Part shown: piece by piece, positions 8,409 to 16,957 of the stretch
Layout: each line of letters begins with the position of its first letter
How positions within the stretch are numbered: the first letter of the stretch is position 1
Assembly: GCA_026014725.1 (NCBI GenBank)
Contig: JAOZHV010000052.1
Location: 1 to 64,000 of the forward strand
Reading direction: 5' to 3'
DNA: 64,000 bases
DNA from: Candidatus Bathyarchaeota archaeon
GTDB taxonomy: Archaea > Thermoproteota > Bathyarchaeia > Bathyarchaeales > Bathycorpusculaceae
Program-made: the position numbers and the translations under genes
The notes under the pieces: model-generated
Seen by the model: the letters and a program-made list of their open reading frames with translations, nothing else
Database searches by the model: none
Told to the model about the DNA's origin: nothing

Positions 8409-10232
8409 TTAGCGTATTTTTTCACGTAAACGGAGCATAATTCCGTTGATTCCTGATTCCGCTTTGTCTCGGCGCTTTTGGTATTCCTCAATGTTTTTCT
8501 TGTAGTATTCGAGTGAAATTTCACCTTTTCTTTGACGTAGCTCAAGGTTTTTGATGTTTTCTTCAGCTTCAGCCAAGTCTGCTTCGGCAGCGTCTAATTG
8601 TTTAGCTAAATCAGAGTAAGCACTGCTGGAGCCTCGTAGTATCGCTTTTGTTCTTTCAATGTTTCTGGTTAAGCCTTCTAAGCGGATTTCTATAGCTCTC
8701 TTTTGAACCTTGTACTGGCGTCTTGGAATCTTGCCCTTCTGAGCTCTTGTATGCAGTAATTTTAGCTCATCTTTTAATTCCTTTCTTGTTTCATAAGCGT
8801 CAATGAGATCGCTGAGGTTGTCCACAGTTACATGCTGACCAGGTTTAACTTCAACCGTTTCTTGTTGTGAAGGCGTTACACGTGTCGGTTTTGGTGTAGG
8901 CAATTCTTCGCTTCCAAGGGCGTATGGTTTTTCCTCTTTTGGTCTGCGTTTTCTATAGACTACTGCGCCTATGCACCCGATCATTGCCAACAGTAAAGCC
9001 CAAAATGTAGGCCTAAAGGAAGCCCATACTGGACTGTAACTGTAAGAAAACTCGACAAAGTTGTCTTTTGGTGCACTGTAATCCACAAAGCTCAGGCCAT
9101 CTCTTTTGACTGTAAGTTTGTCTTGGAATGCTTCTCTTGTTAGAGTGGAGGATGAGTCAAGGGTTGCTAATTGGGGTGTTATGATTGTTGCGCCTTCGGG
9201 AGGGGTAAACTGTATGGTTGAATGGTCAACGTAATAGAAGAAGCTTGGGAATAGAGCGAATTTTCCTAAATTATAGTTTGAGCCTTCAAGCTTTGCGCTT
9301 GGTAAATTATACTGTACTGTTATTGTTGAAGATTGACCAACAGTTAAGAATGTTACCAATGTGGCGTTAGCCAGTAACATGTCGCCTTTTGCTGTGGTTC
9401 CAATTGCGGTTTGTAGCGTTCTACCCACGTCATCTTTTACATCAATGTTGGTGGCATCAAGAGGTAATCCGATTACGAAGGAGTTCATGTTTGTAGAGTT
9501 ATTGATAAGACGATAACTATCTACACCAGTCACAAGCCCAGACGGGTCAATGGTTATTTGTCTGTCTAAATTAGTAATTGTAAGTAACTGTAGTGTTCCA
9601 ACGGACACTTGAAAGCTTGCAGTACCCTGTGAATACGTGTATGCTGGTAAGTCATTTTTAACATAAACTGAGTCTTTGATTTCTCCGTCATCCTTTGTAA
9701 TGGTTATCTTTGTCGGTGTGCTCGGAAAAGTAACGGTTACATTGCATGTGCCGACATTTTGCGTTAAGCTTGGATAAGCTGGGAAATCAAGTTTGCCAGC
9801 ACCTGCATCTAGCTCGGTAATAAGGCGATTTGACAATACGAATGCTACAGTGAAAACACTTGGTGAATTGCCGTTAAAATTGATTTCTGCTCCGTAAAAG
9901 CCGCTTCGGTCGCCTAATTGGACACCCATATTCATCTGGTAGAGGTGGTTTTGGTCGTAGGCTAAGCCCTTGAGAACATAATTGCTGTAAATGCGCGGTA
10001 GCCCAATCATGAAACCGTCGGATATTTGCCCAGAAACGTAAATTGTGTCCAAGATAACTACGTGCCCCGAGTACATGATAATAACCTCGTGGTCTACCTT
10101 GTTAATGGTATAGCCGCTTGTTTGGGCAGAGACAGTGCCAAGTGGCATAACAACCGAAAGAACGACTATTAATGAGAGAGCCGCGGTCAAGAGGGTTACA
10201 CTAATGCGCTTCACTGAATTCACCAAGCTCAA
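8409..10232 (-). CDS. Surface protein with one membrane anchor and cytoplasmic coiled-coil tail
   Basis: A 607-residue protein I do not recognise. Residues 1-36 are a signal peptide (hydrophobic core, then TVSAQTSG). Residues 37-400 are rich in beta-strand and Thr/Ser/Asn, as in archaeal extracellular domains. One transmembrane helix lies near 402-424 and is followed by YRKRRP. The last 180 residues are highly charged with heptad-like Leu/Ile spacing (near 480-600), so a coiled coil is likely. This topology could link an outside ligand or wall contact to a cytoplasmic partner; that is inference. A monocistronic unit. Confidence 0.75.
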   Translation of the reverse strand: MSLVNSVKRISVTLLTAALSLIVVLSVVMPLGTVSAQTSGYTINKVDHEVIIMYSGHVVILDTIYVSGQISDGFMIGLPRIYSNYVLKGLAYDQNHLYQMNMGVQLGDRSGFYGAEINFNGNSPSVFTVAFVLSNRLITELDAGAGKLDFPAYPSLTQNVGTCNVTVTFPSTPTKITITKDDGEIKDSVYVKNDLPAYTYSQGTASFQVSVGTLQLLTITNLDRQITIDPSGLVTGVDSYRLINNSTNMNSFVIGLPLDATNIDVKDDVGRTLQTAIGTTAKGDMLLANATLVTFLTVGQSSTITVQYNLPSAKLEGSNYNLGKFALFPSFFYYVDHSTIQFTPPEGATIITPQLATLDSSSTLTREAFQDKLTVKRDGLSFVDYSAPKDNFVEFSYSYSPVWASFRPTFWALLLAMIGCIGAVVYRKRRPKEEKPYALGSEELPTPKPTRVTPSQQETVEVKPGQHVTVDNLSDLIDAYETRKELKDELKLLHTRAQKGKIPRRQYKVQKRAIEIRLEGLTRNIERTKAILRGSSSAYSDLAKQLDAAEADLAEAEENIKNLELRQRKGEISLEYYKKNIEEYQKRRDKAESGINGIMLRLREKIR

Positions 10233-10313
10233 GTTTCTCTAATCTAACGTCAACTCATTTATTTACCTTTAGAATTGATAACGTCATATTTAGGGCTTAA
10301 GCTCAAACGTACA

Positions 10314-11765
10314 TTACGCGTCTTCCTTGAGGTGTTGATATAACTCATTAATGTATTCGTTGACACTTTTCTGCTGTTTTTTCGCTAAACGTTTTATGGC
10401 ATTGTTTATTCCCGTTGAATACTGCACCGCTTTCTTGGGCTTCTTCGCAACAGCGGCAGGCACCCCAACGTTTAGCGCCATTTTTCGCAACACAAGCTTC
10501 CGTAACGTCTCAGGGTTCTGTTCAATTTTGCATTCTATCGGCAGACTGAGGGCAAATTTTGCAAGGTCAAAAGATGCAAAAGGCAAACGCAACTCCACAT
10601 CATGAAAACCAGTGATTTTTAAGTCGCGCTCCAAATTGCTCGTATGAATGTTAACCACGTCGTCGAAGATGGTTTTCAACGTTTTCTCGCTTCCATCTTG
10701 ACAGTACAGGTTGACATAGCGTTGGTAGCCACCGAACAATTCATCCGCACCCTGCCCAGCCAACAACACCTTGAACCCTGCATCAGCAGCTTTTTCCGCT
10801 GCCCAATAAAACGGCACGCCGATGCTTGCTTTGATTGGGTCAGGTTCCTCAATTAGCTCCACAACTTTAGGCAAGGTTGCTTCCACATCGGAGTCCTTGA
10901 ACAAGTGAATATGGAGAGGTAAATCCAAGGCTTCTGCTGCCTCAATTGCCTCTTCTGTTTCCTCTTGGTTTTCTAAACTAACATGAAGCAAGCTGACTTT
11001 GATGCCCAGTTTGTTTGCCAAAAAAGCCACAACACTGCTGTCTAAACCGCCTGAAAACGCAACCGCCACTTTTTTTAAGCCATGAACTCTTCGCCGAATC
11101 GATTCTTCAAGAAGAGCTTGGAGCGTTTTGGCGGCATCCCCGATTCCAACTTGTGCGGGCTCGGTATAGGTTAGTTTTTTTACTGGTTTGAACTGGAAGC
11201 CGTCTCGGTTTGTAAATGCTAGATTGCCGGGTGGGAAAGAGGTGGGGTTTTCGATGCCGAGTTTCCAGAGGGCTTTTTTGTTAGTGGCTACGGCGGCGAC
11301 TTCTTTGTTTTCGCCAAAATAGAGCGGTTGAACTCCGATGGGGTCTCTTGCCGTTGCCATCCACCCGTCTTTGATTAGTAGGAATTGGTAGTCTCCGTCT
11401 GCCTGTTGAATCAGTGTTTGCAGGGTTGCTTCGCAGTGACGCGGTTCTTTGGCGGCTTGATGCGCAATTGCGGGTTTTGGGATGGGTTCATATATTTTGC
11501 CTTCAAAGAGAAGCGCGGCATCTTCTAACTGTAAGAATTCATAGCTACTAGCCGTCGCAGGTTGTGAGGCTGCATAACCGATAACGGTTGACGATTCCAC
11601 GCTTTGTTTGCCAATAAGGTTGAGGTTCTTTTGGAAAAGACATTTCTTAGGTGAAATTAATCCGTAATGCGTTGACTGCCCAACATCGAACGCTCGTAAA
11701 ACGTCAAGGACACGGTTAACCACGCTGTTACCTTGTTTGTCTAATGCTGCAACCGTTACTCTCAT
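10314..11765 (-). CDS. Asparagine synthase-like protein lacking the glutaminase cysteine
   Basis: About 483 residues. The C-terminal synthetase domain is convincing: PP-loop FSGGLDSSVV near residue 237 and GQGADELFGGYQRY further on, which bind ATP for acyl-adenylate formation. The N-terminal half resembles the Ntn glutaminase domain but begins Met-Arg, so the catalytic Cys2 of glutamine-dependent enzymes is absent. The protein would need free ammonia or another amine, or makes a different amide. ATG at 11765 is chosen for its GGGTG ribosome site. It is divergent from purB with only 95 bases between. Confidence 0.85.
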   Translation of the reverse strand: MRVTVAALDKQGNSVVNRVLDVLRAFDVGQSTHYGLISPKKCLFQKNLNLIGKQSVESSTVIGYAASQPATASSYEFLQLEDAALLFEGKIYEPIPKPAIAHQAAKEPRHCEATLQTLIQQADGDYQFLLIKDGWMATARDPIGVQPLYFGENKEVAAVATNKKALWKLGIENPTSFPPGNLAFTNRDGFQFKPVKKLTYTEPAQVGIGDAAKTLQALLEESIRRRVHGLKKVAVAFSGGLDSSVVAFLANKLGIKVSLLHVSLENQEETEEAIEAAEALDLPLHIHLFKDSDVEATLPKVVELIEEPDPIKASIGVPFYWAAEKAADAGFKVLLAGQGADELFGGYQRYVNLYCQDGSEKTLKTIFDDVVNIHTSNLERDLKITGFHDVELRLPFASFDLAKFALSLPIECKIEQNPETLRKLVLRKMALNVGVPAAVAKKPKKAVQYSTGINNAIKRLAKKQQKSVNEYINELYQHLKEDA

Positions 11766-11859
11766 AACAACACCCAGTGCACGATGTACACTTGTGCTAA
11801 TGCTTTGGTAAAACATTAATCTTTAATCCGCATAACTTTAGAGCTTGAGGAAAACTAAC
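11766..11859. promoter_or_regulatory. Divergent promoter region between asparagine synthase-like gene and purB
   Basis: A 94-base gap serves both genes. It contains an imperfect inverted repeat, GTGCAC-GAT-GTACAC, and A/T-rich stretches (AAACATTAATCTTTAA) suitable as a TATA box. A shared regulator is possible but unproven. Confidence 0.35.
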
Positions 11860-13194
11860 TTGCCCATCACACCCATAGACACTGGCCGCTACGGCACGCC
11901 AGAAATGCTCAAAATCTTCGAAGAAGAAGCTCGCATCCAAAAACTGCTCGATGTGGAAGCCGCTTTGGCTTTGGCTCATGCTGAAGTCGGCAACATCCCA
12001 AAGAAGGATGCTGAAAAAATCGCTTCCATGGCGTCCACAAAATACGTTAAAGTTGAACGCGTCAAAGCTATTGAGAAGGAGATTAAGCATGACCTTGCCT
12101 CGCTGGTTCGTGCCCTCTCAGAGGTCTGCGGATCAAGTGGTGCTTATGTGCATCTGGGGGCAACAAGCTATGACATAGTAGATACAGCTAACGCATTGCA
12201 ACTAAAAGATGCCCTAGATGTTGTTGAAAAGAAGCTAACCAGTTTCAAGATAGTCTTGCAAAAACAAGCGCTCAAATACAAAGACACAGTTATGATTGGG
12301 CGAACCCACGGGCAACACGCCCTGCCCATTACGCTTGGTTTCAAGTTTGCGGTTTGGGGCTACGAAATCAACAGGCACCTTGAACGCATAAACGAATGCA
12401 AAAAACGAGTCTTAGCAGGAAAGGTCAGCGGCGCGGTGGGCACTCAAGCAAGTTTAGGCGAGCACGCCGAGCGGATTCAGGAGCTTGTTATGAAACAGCT
12501 CGGTCTTGGCACGGCTGAGATTTCCACGCAGATTGTTCAGCGCGACCGCTATGCCGAACTCGTTTGCATTTATGGTATGGTTGCTTCTTCGCTTGAGAAT
12601 TTTGCAACGGAAATCCGAGAACTCCAACGCCCAGAAATCGGCGAAGTCTTCGAGTCTTTTGAGGTTAAAAAGCAGGTGGGCAGTTCCACGATGCCTCACA
12701 AGCAGAACCCTGAAACATGCGAACGCGTCTGCGGTTTAGCTCGTATCGTTCGAAGCCTCAGCATGCCAGCGCTTGAGGATATGGTTACGTGGCATGAACG
12801 TGACCTAACGCAGTCATCAGCGGAACGTTTTATTTTGCCAGAATCAAACATACTGCTAGACTACATTCTAACGCTCATGTGCGATATCGTGGCTAACTTA
12901 CGAGTTGATAGCGAACGAATGCTACAGAACTTATCTTTAACGCGGGGTCGAGCAATGTCGGAAGCCGTCATGATGGCGCTGACAAAGAAGGGCGTGAACA
13001 GGCAAGACGCCCACGAGTTGCTTCGGAAACTGACAATTCAAAGCGCAGTTGAGAACAAGGATTTCAAGCAGGTTCTCCTAAAAGACAAGTTTGTAAGCGG
13101 TAAGCTTAGCGAAAAGGAAATTGACCAAGCCCTAAACCCCAAAAACTACTTGGGAACAGCAATCAAACAAGCAGAAAAATTCGCCAAGGCTTAG
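11860..13194 (+). CDS. purB: Adenylosuccinate lyase
   Basis: Splits adenylosuccinate to AMP and fumarate, and SAICAR to AICAR, in purine synthesis. About 444 residues, normal length. The fumarase/aspartase superfamily signature GSSTMPHKQNPE lies near residue 275. GRTHGQHALPITLG near 145 carries a catalytic histidine, and the N-terminus DTGRYGTPEM is typical of PurB. I place the start at TTG 11860 with GAGG 9 bases before; the in-frame TTG at 11845 is an alternative. The stop overlaps the convergent helicase gene by 4 bases. Confidence 0.95.
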   Translation: MPITPIDTGRYGTPEMLKIFEEEARIQKLLDVEAALALAHAEVGNIPKKDAEKIASMASTKYVKVERVKAIEKEIKHDLASLVRALSEVCGSSGAYVHLGATSYDIVDTANALQLKDALDVVEKKLTSFKIVLQKQALKYKDTVMIGRTHGQHALPITLGFKFAVWGYEINRHLERINECKKRVLAGKVSGAVGTQASLGEHAERIQELVMKQLGLGTAEISTQIVQRDRYAELVCIYGMVASSLENFATEIRELQRPEIGEVFESFEVKKQVGSSTMPHKQNPETCERVCGLARIVRSLSMPALEDMVTWHERDLTQSSAERFILPESNILLDYILTLMCDIVANLRVDSERMLQNLSLTRGRAMSEAVMMALTKKGVNRQDAHELLRKLTIQSAVENKDFKQVLLKDKFVSGKLSEKEIDQALNPKNYLGTAIKQAEKFAKA

Positions 13195-15422
13195 AAATCT
13201 GAAAGCGCCTTCTGCTTAAACTCCTGCACCCTATCCAGGCTTTCCCATGTGTCTTTTTTCACGAAGCCGCCGACTTGCTCTTTGATTTTCTTTGCCAGCC
13301 TTGGACCTATAAGAGGCAGGTTCGTCAAGTCCTCAATCGGTGCCTGTTTTATGTCTTCGATGGTTTGGAATCCTGCGTTATACATTATGCGTCCGCGAAC
13401 CCGTCCGATGCCCTCCAGTTTGACGATGGGCAAGAGCTCTTTCTTTATGCCTTTGGAAACTCTCTCTACCAGCTCGCTTGACAGCGGCAAAATAGCTTTT
13501 TCTCCAAAAAGTCTCGCCAATTCCTCAGTCGCATGAAGTAGCCACTTGGCGTTTTCGATGGTGCGGTACAAGTCGCCGGGTTGCACGTTGAATCGTTCAA
13601 TGAGTTTTTCTTCGCTGACTTCTTCAATCCAGTTCTTCATAACTATGGCGGTTTTGATTTCTCCAAGAAACTCTTCATATGCGAAATGGTCAGCGTATTC
13701 GTTTGGGGGTTCAGTGAAGAGTTCTTGTTTGTGCTCTTCTAGCTGCAGGGACAAGGTGTCGAATTCGCGAGAGTACGGTCGCATCACGGGGCCCATGTCG
13801 GTGGTGTGAGAAATCAGATGCAGTAAACTAAAATCTGTTAGGAGTGCTGGTTTGTTGTGGAGTGCGTCGCGGATGACTACGGCTGAGAGCGGGTCAATGT
13901 AGAGTTCACTAACACGCTTGCCAAACTTGGTTGCGTAAATGTCGCTTTTGCTGAAATCCAGCATCTGCTCTTCGTAGAGGTATTTTAGAATCTTGGCGAT
14001 GATGCTCTTGATGGCTTTAATGTCATACTGGTATGCGTAGAAGGTTCTGCCAAAGAACTCAAAAATCCCCTCTTCAGTGTGAGCGAAATCTGAGGCTACT
14101 GTTGCCAAAACGTGCCCACGCATGATTTTTTCAACCGCCAGCCGTGACCAGATGCGTTCAGGTTTGGCAAGTATGTAGTTTTCCATTAAGAAATCAGCTT
14201 CATCGCTGGTTTTCGCAATTAGGACGGATTCGCCGAATTTGTCGTATTTTGGTCTGCCTGCCCTGCCTGCCATCTGCTTGTATTCCAACACGCTGATGGG
14301 GTAGTTTCCGTAGCCTGGCTCAAATCGCCTGTAGTCTTGGATGATGACTGTTCGCGCTGGCAAGTTAACGCCGAAAGCCAACGTTGGCGTAGCTGTTAAA
14401 ACTTTGATTTTGCCTTCCTTAAACGAGTCTTCAACCAGCTTGCGGTGTGCTCCGCCTAAGCCCGCGTGATGAAATGCGGTTCCACACTTTACAAGTTGGG
14501 CAAGGGTTTCGCTGATTTGAGTGCGCTCTGCCGCGTTAAGGATTATTTCTGCTTCGTGCTCCAGCGAACGCTTCAGAGGCTTAGAGAGAACATCGCCCGT
14601 GTGCTGGGCGACAGCCTTTGCCGCGGAGACCGAGTTTTTTCTTGTTGAAGCAAAAACTAGTGCTTGTCCACCATTTTTGAGAGTGTTTAAGACCATGTTG
14701 ATGTAGGGATAGCGTGTTTTCTTTTCGATTTTTCTTGCGTCGCCATCCTTGTACTGGACTTCCTCATTTAAAACGACACCTTCCTTGAGCGAAACAGGGC
14801 GCCACTCAGTAACAATATATTGGGCTTTAAGCCATGAAGCGATTTCATCCACGTTGCCTATAGTGGCGCTTAATGCCAGAATTTGGATGTCGGGGTTAAC
14901 CTGCATCAGCCTTGCCAGCACGATTTCAAGGGTTGGTCCACGTTCTGCCTCGTTTAAGAGGTGAACTTCATCAGCTATAACCAGCGATATGCTGTCCATC
15001 CATTTGGCACGGTGCCTCAGAAGCGAGTCTGCCTTCTCATTGGTTGTGACAATGATGTCGTAGCGTTCAAGCCAAGTGTCTGCCGTGTCAAAATCTCCTG
15101 TACTGATGCCTACACTGACCTTTCTGCCGTCTGGCTTTCTGATGCTTGAGTACTTTCTGAAGTCATCAAACTTTTCGCTTGCCAAGGCTCGAAGAGGCGA
15201 AAGATAGATAACTTTACCGCCCTGTTCGAGCACATGTTTTAAACTGCAGAGTTCCGCAATCAAGGTCTTGCCCGACGCGGTTGGGCTGGCAAGCACAATA
15301 TTTTTGCCATCTAGCACTCCTGCCCGTATGGTTTCTTCTTGAGGCGGAAACAACTCCACAATCCCCAAGCCGAGTAGTACTTCTTTAACTGAATCTGGGA
15401 TGGGTAGCTCTGCGATTTTCAA
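13191..15422 (-). CDS. hel308: Hel308-type DNA helicase
   Basis: Archaeal superfamily 2, Ski2-like helicase that unwinds lagging strands at stalled replication forks. 743 residues, typical length. Motifs in order: Q-motif region FPPQEE near 26, Walker A SPTASGKT at 46-53, DEVH box, SATIGN, and motif VI MAGRAGRPKYD. A winged-helix and ratchet region follows. The C-terminal helix-hairpin-helix (LEGIGRVRGR, LPLIGPRLAKKI) matches Hel308 domain 5. No partner gene is linked. Confidence 0.95.
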   Translation of the reverse strand: MKIAELPIPDSVKEVLLGLGIVELFPPQEETIRAGVLDGKNIVLASPTASGKTLIAELCSLKHVLEQGGKVIYLSPLRALASEKFDDFRKYSSIRKPDGRKVSVGISTGDFDTADTWLERYDIIVTTNEKADSLLRHRAKWMDSISLVIADEVHLLNEAERGPTLEIVLARLMQVNPDIQILALSATIGNVDEIASWLKAQYIVTEWRPVSLKEGVVLNEEVQYKDGDARKIEKKTRYPYINMVLNTLKNGGQALVFASTRKNSVSAAKAVAQHTGDVLSKPLKRSLEHEAEIILNAAERTQISETLAQLVKCGTAFHHAGLGGAHRKLVEDSFKEGKIKVLTATPTLAFGVNLPARTVIIQDYRRFEPGYGNYPISVLEYKQMAGRAGRPKYDKFGESVLIAKTSDEADFLMENYILAKPERIWSRLAVEKIMRGHVLATVASDFAHTEEGIFEFFGRTFYAYQYDIKAIKSIIAKILKYLYEEQMLDFSKSDIYATKFGKRVSELYIDPLSAVVIRDALHNKPALLTDFSLLHLISHTTDMGPVMRPYSREFDTLSLQLEEHKQELFTEPPNEYADHFAYEEFLGEIKTAIVMKNWIEEVSEEKLIERFNVQPGDLYRTIENAKWLLHATEELARLFGEKAILPLSSELVERVSKGIKKELLPIVKLEGIGRVRGRIMYNAGFQTIEDIKQAPIEDLTNLPLIGPRLAKKIKEQVGGFVKKDTWESLDRVQEFKQKALSDF

Positions 15423-15561
15423 AGTGTTCGCCAGTAATTTTGATTGTTACTTGTATGGGTTTGGGTGGGTTATTAGAGTTTTAGTAGCTTGATAGGCTTT
15501 TTCGCCTGTAACAAGTAAATCTGCAAGAAATAAAGAAAATAAAAAGTTGAAGATAAGTTGT

Positions 15562-16494
15562 TTACTTAGCTGCTGCTTTTGCTAGTTTCTTTAGGATTTG
15601 GTCTTTAGCGATTGTGTAAGCGATTGAATAGTCAAATAGTCCTTGTGCTTCAGCGGTGGCGCGTTTAATCATTTCTGTTTCCGTTTTGATTTTGAGTTTG
15701 CCGATGGCTAATGCGCCGATGCCGAAAACGCCTGCTTTGAGTTCTACCCCGTCATCGTTTGGACCTAAACCTTCGACGCCGAGGGGTTTGATGGCGTTTA
15801 TGTCTGCGACGATTTTGCATTTGGGTGCTTGATTGAGGTCTGCTTTTGAGAGAAGTTGAATTCCTCCTGCGCCTGCGGCAAGGATGATTTCTGCGTCTTT
15901 GACCGCGGTTGCTGTTTGCTCAGGTTTTGAGACTTCAACAACTTTCACCCGTGTTGCACCGCATTCAGCATTGATTTTGTCAGCGACAGCTTGACCCTTT
16001 GCCATTGAGCGGCTGCTGATGGTTACGTTTGCTTTTTCTGCTGCGTAGATTCTTGCGGCTGTCTGCCCGACTGGTCCTGTGCCTGCTAGAACGGTGACGT
16101 TTTTGCCTTCTAAGCTACCTAAACCTTTCTCCATGGATGCTCCGAAAGTTTTTGCTACTGCGGCAGCAGCTGTTGAGTATCCTCCTCGTGGGTCAACGAT
16201 TATGCTGTTGCCCCATGGAGCGGATTTCATGGCTTTCTGTGTTGCTTGAACGACTTTTTCGACTTCTTCAAAGTTGCTTCCGTTGATGAAGACTTTTGTG
16301 TGTGCTGCACCCATCGGTCCGCGTGGGAAGAGCAGGTCATAGACGATTTTTGGGGCGTCTTCGCCTGTGACGTTTTCATACTTGAATATCATTGAATCTG
16401 GGAATGCGTCTATGGCGACGAGCATGTCGAATGGACTGCAATATTTGTCTGTGTCTAAGAAAACGAAAACTGTTTTGTAGGTTGGTTGTGCCAA
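15562..16494 (-). CDS. mtdB: NAD(P)-dependent methylene-tetrahydromethanopterin dehydrogenase (MtdB-like)
   Basis: 310 residues, matching the MtdB family that oxidises methylene- to methenyl-tetrahydromethanopterin with NAD(P)+. The N-terminal substrate domain begins with FVFLDTDKYCSPFDML. A Rossmann dinucleotide site, GTGPVGQTAARIYA, starts near residue 138, and conserved ADINAIKPLGVEG and GVFGIGALAIG follow. Methanogens use F420-dependent Mtd instead, so this enzyme suggests NAD(P)-coupled C1 metabolism, for example a tetrahydromethanopterin branch of the Wood-Ljungdahl pathway. No other C1 gene lies in the window. Confidence 0.92.
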   Translation of the reverse strand: MAQPTYKTVFVFLDTDKYCSPFDMLVAIDAFPDSMIFKYENVTGEDAPKIVYDLLFPRGPMGAAHTKVFINGSNFEEVEKVVQATQKAMKSAPWGNSIIVDPRGGYSTAAAAVAKTFGASMEKGLGSLEGKNVTVLAGTGPVGQTAARIYAAEKANVTISSRSMAKGQAVADKINAECGATRVKVVEVSKPEQTATAVKDAEIILAAGAGGIQLLSKADLNQAPKCKIVADINAIKPLGVEGLGPNDDGVELKAGVFGIGALAIGKLKIKTETEMIKRATAEAQGLFDYSIAYTIAKDQILKKLAKAAAK

Positions 16495-16634
16495 TTTTTT
16501 ACACCTTTACTTGTGTGTGATACAGTTTAACGATTTAAGAATTGTCCAGACCAAACACGCTAATCAAGTTCTATATGGGAAGCGGCAGGTTGCCAGAGCA
16601 AAAAGGCTTTTTCTTGATTGATTAGCTGCCGAGG

Positions 16635-16688
16635 GCATATTTGTATCCTAATAGTGGTTCTATGCAGAAACCTATAGGGGGTAGGTGT
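16635..16688 (+). repeat. Repeat block 2, copy 1
   Basis: The 54-base block reads GCATATTTG, then CTATGCAGAAACCTATAG, then GGGGGTAGGTG. Two further copies, inverted, lie at 50175-50228 and 50259-50332. The copy at 50175 matches at about 46 of 54 positions. In this orientation a TATA-like CTATAG precedes the G-tract. Confidence 0.8.
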
Positions 16689-16724
16689 TATTGACGCTTT
16701 TTCAAGCCAAAGCGTGTTGGTTTT

Positions 16725-16828
16725 TTCACTGCGACCATACGCTACTACGACCATTAGTGCACATTTGCCCCTTAGGGATGGTCGCGGTAAAACTGCCGTG
16801 TCAGATAATACTTGATGGTCGCAGTAAA
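16725..16828 (-). repeat. Quartet of 14-bp inverted boxes (locus 1)
   Basis: Boxes at 16725-16738 and 16741-16754 read TTCACTGCGACCAT and GCTACTACGACCAT. Boxes at 16778-16791 and 16815-16828 read ATGGTCGCGGTAAA and ATGGTCGCAGTAAA, the reverse complement. The outer pair is complementary at all 14 positions if one G-U pair is allowed, so a cruciform or RNA hairpin is possible. The same architecture occurs twice at 49863-50137. Confidence 0.8.
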
Positions 16829-16862
16829 CCCGCCCACAACCACCCAGCGTCCTAAACTCGCG

Positions 16863-16900
16863 TTATATAAGGGGATAGGGGTAGGTGCAGAGCAACAAAA
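16863..16900 (+). repeat. Repeat block 1, copy A
   Basis: TTATATAAGGGGATAGGGG followed by TAGGTGCAGAGCAACAA. It shares the TATA-like box, the G-tract and the GCAGAGCAACAA end with copies at 19603, 28574, 32111, 49581 and 49975. It points toward the 3' end of the next gene, so it is not that gene's promoter. Confidence 0.8.
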
Positions 16901-16957
16901 CTTCAATATTACGCCAATTTACAGCATAAACAGGGTTGCTATAAAAAAGCGCTATAG

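Larger units (their letters stand above)
16495..16957. other. Gene gap holding composite repeat locus 1
   Basis: A 463-base gap between two minus-strand genes. From left to right it holds a 54-bp G-tract element (16635-16688), a quartet of 14-bp boxes (16725-16828) and a second G-tract element (16863-16900). Read on the minus strand, the order and sequence match 49975-50228. I see no credible protein-coding gene. Confidence 0.8.

Noticed and set aside
16560-16754. Minus-strand ORF starting MVVVAYGRSEK, shared with a frame ending at 50152
   Set aside because: The shared residues come only from the DNA repeat. In the second copy the frame is cut by a stop soon after the shared part. Downstream residues and lengths differ, so there is no coding conservation.
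16869-16888. G-quadruplex in the G-tract block
   Set aside because: Copy A has three or four short G-runs that could form at most a two-tetrad structure, and most copies have fewer runs, so I do not claim one.
16863-16900. Block 1 as a simple promoter of the neighbouring gene
   Set aside because: Copies A and B point into the 3' ends of convergent genes, and other copies lie 90-200 bases from starts, so a plain gene-promoter role does not explain the family.
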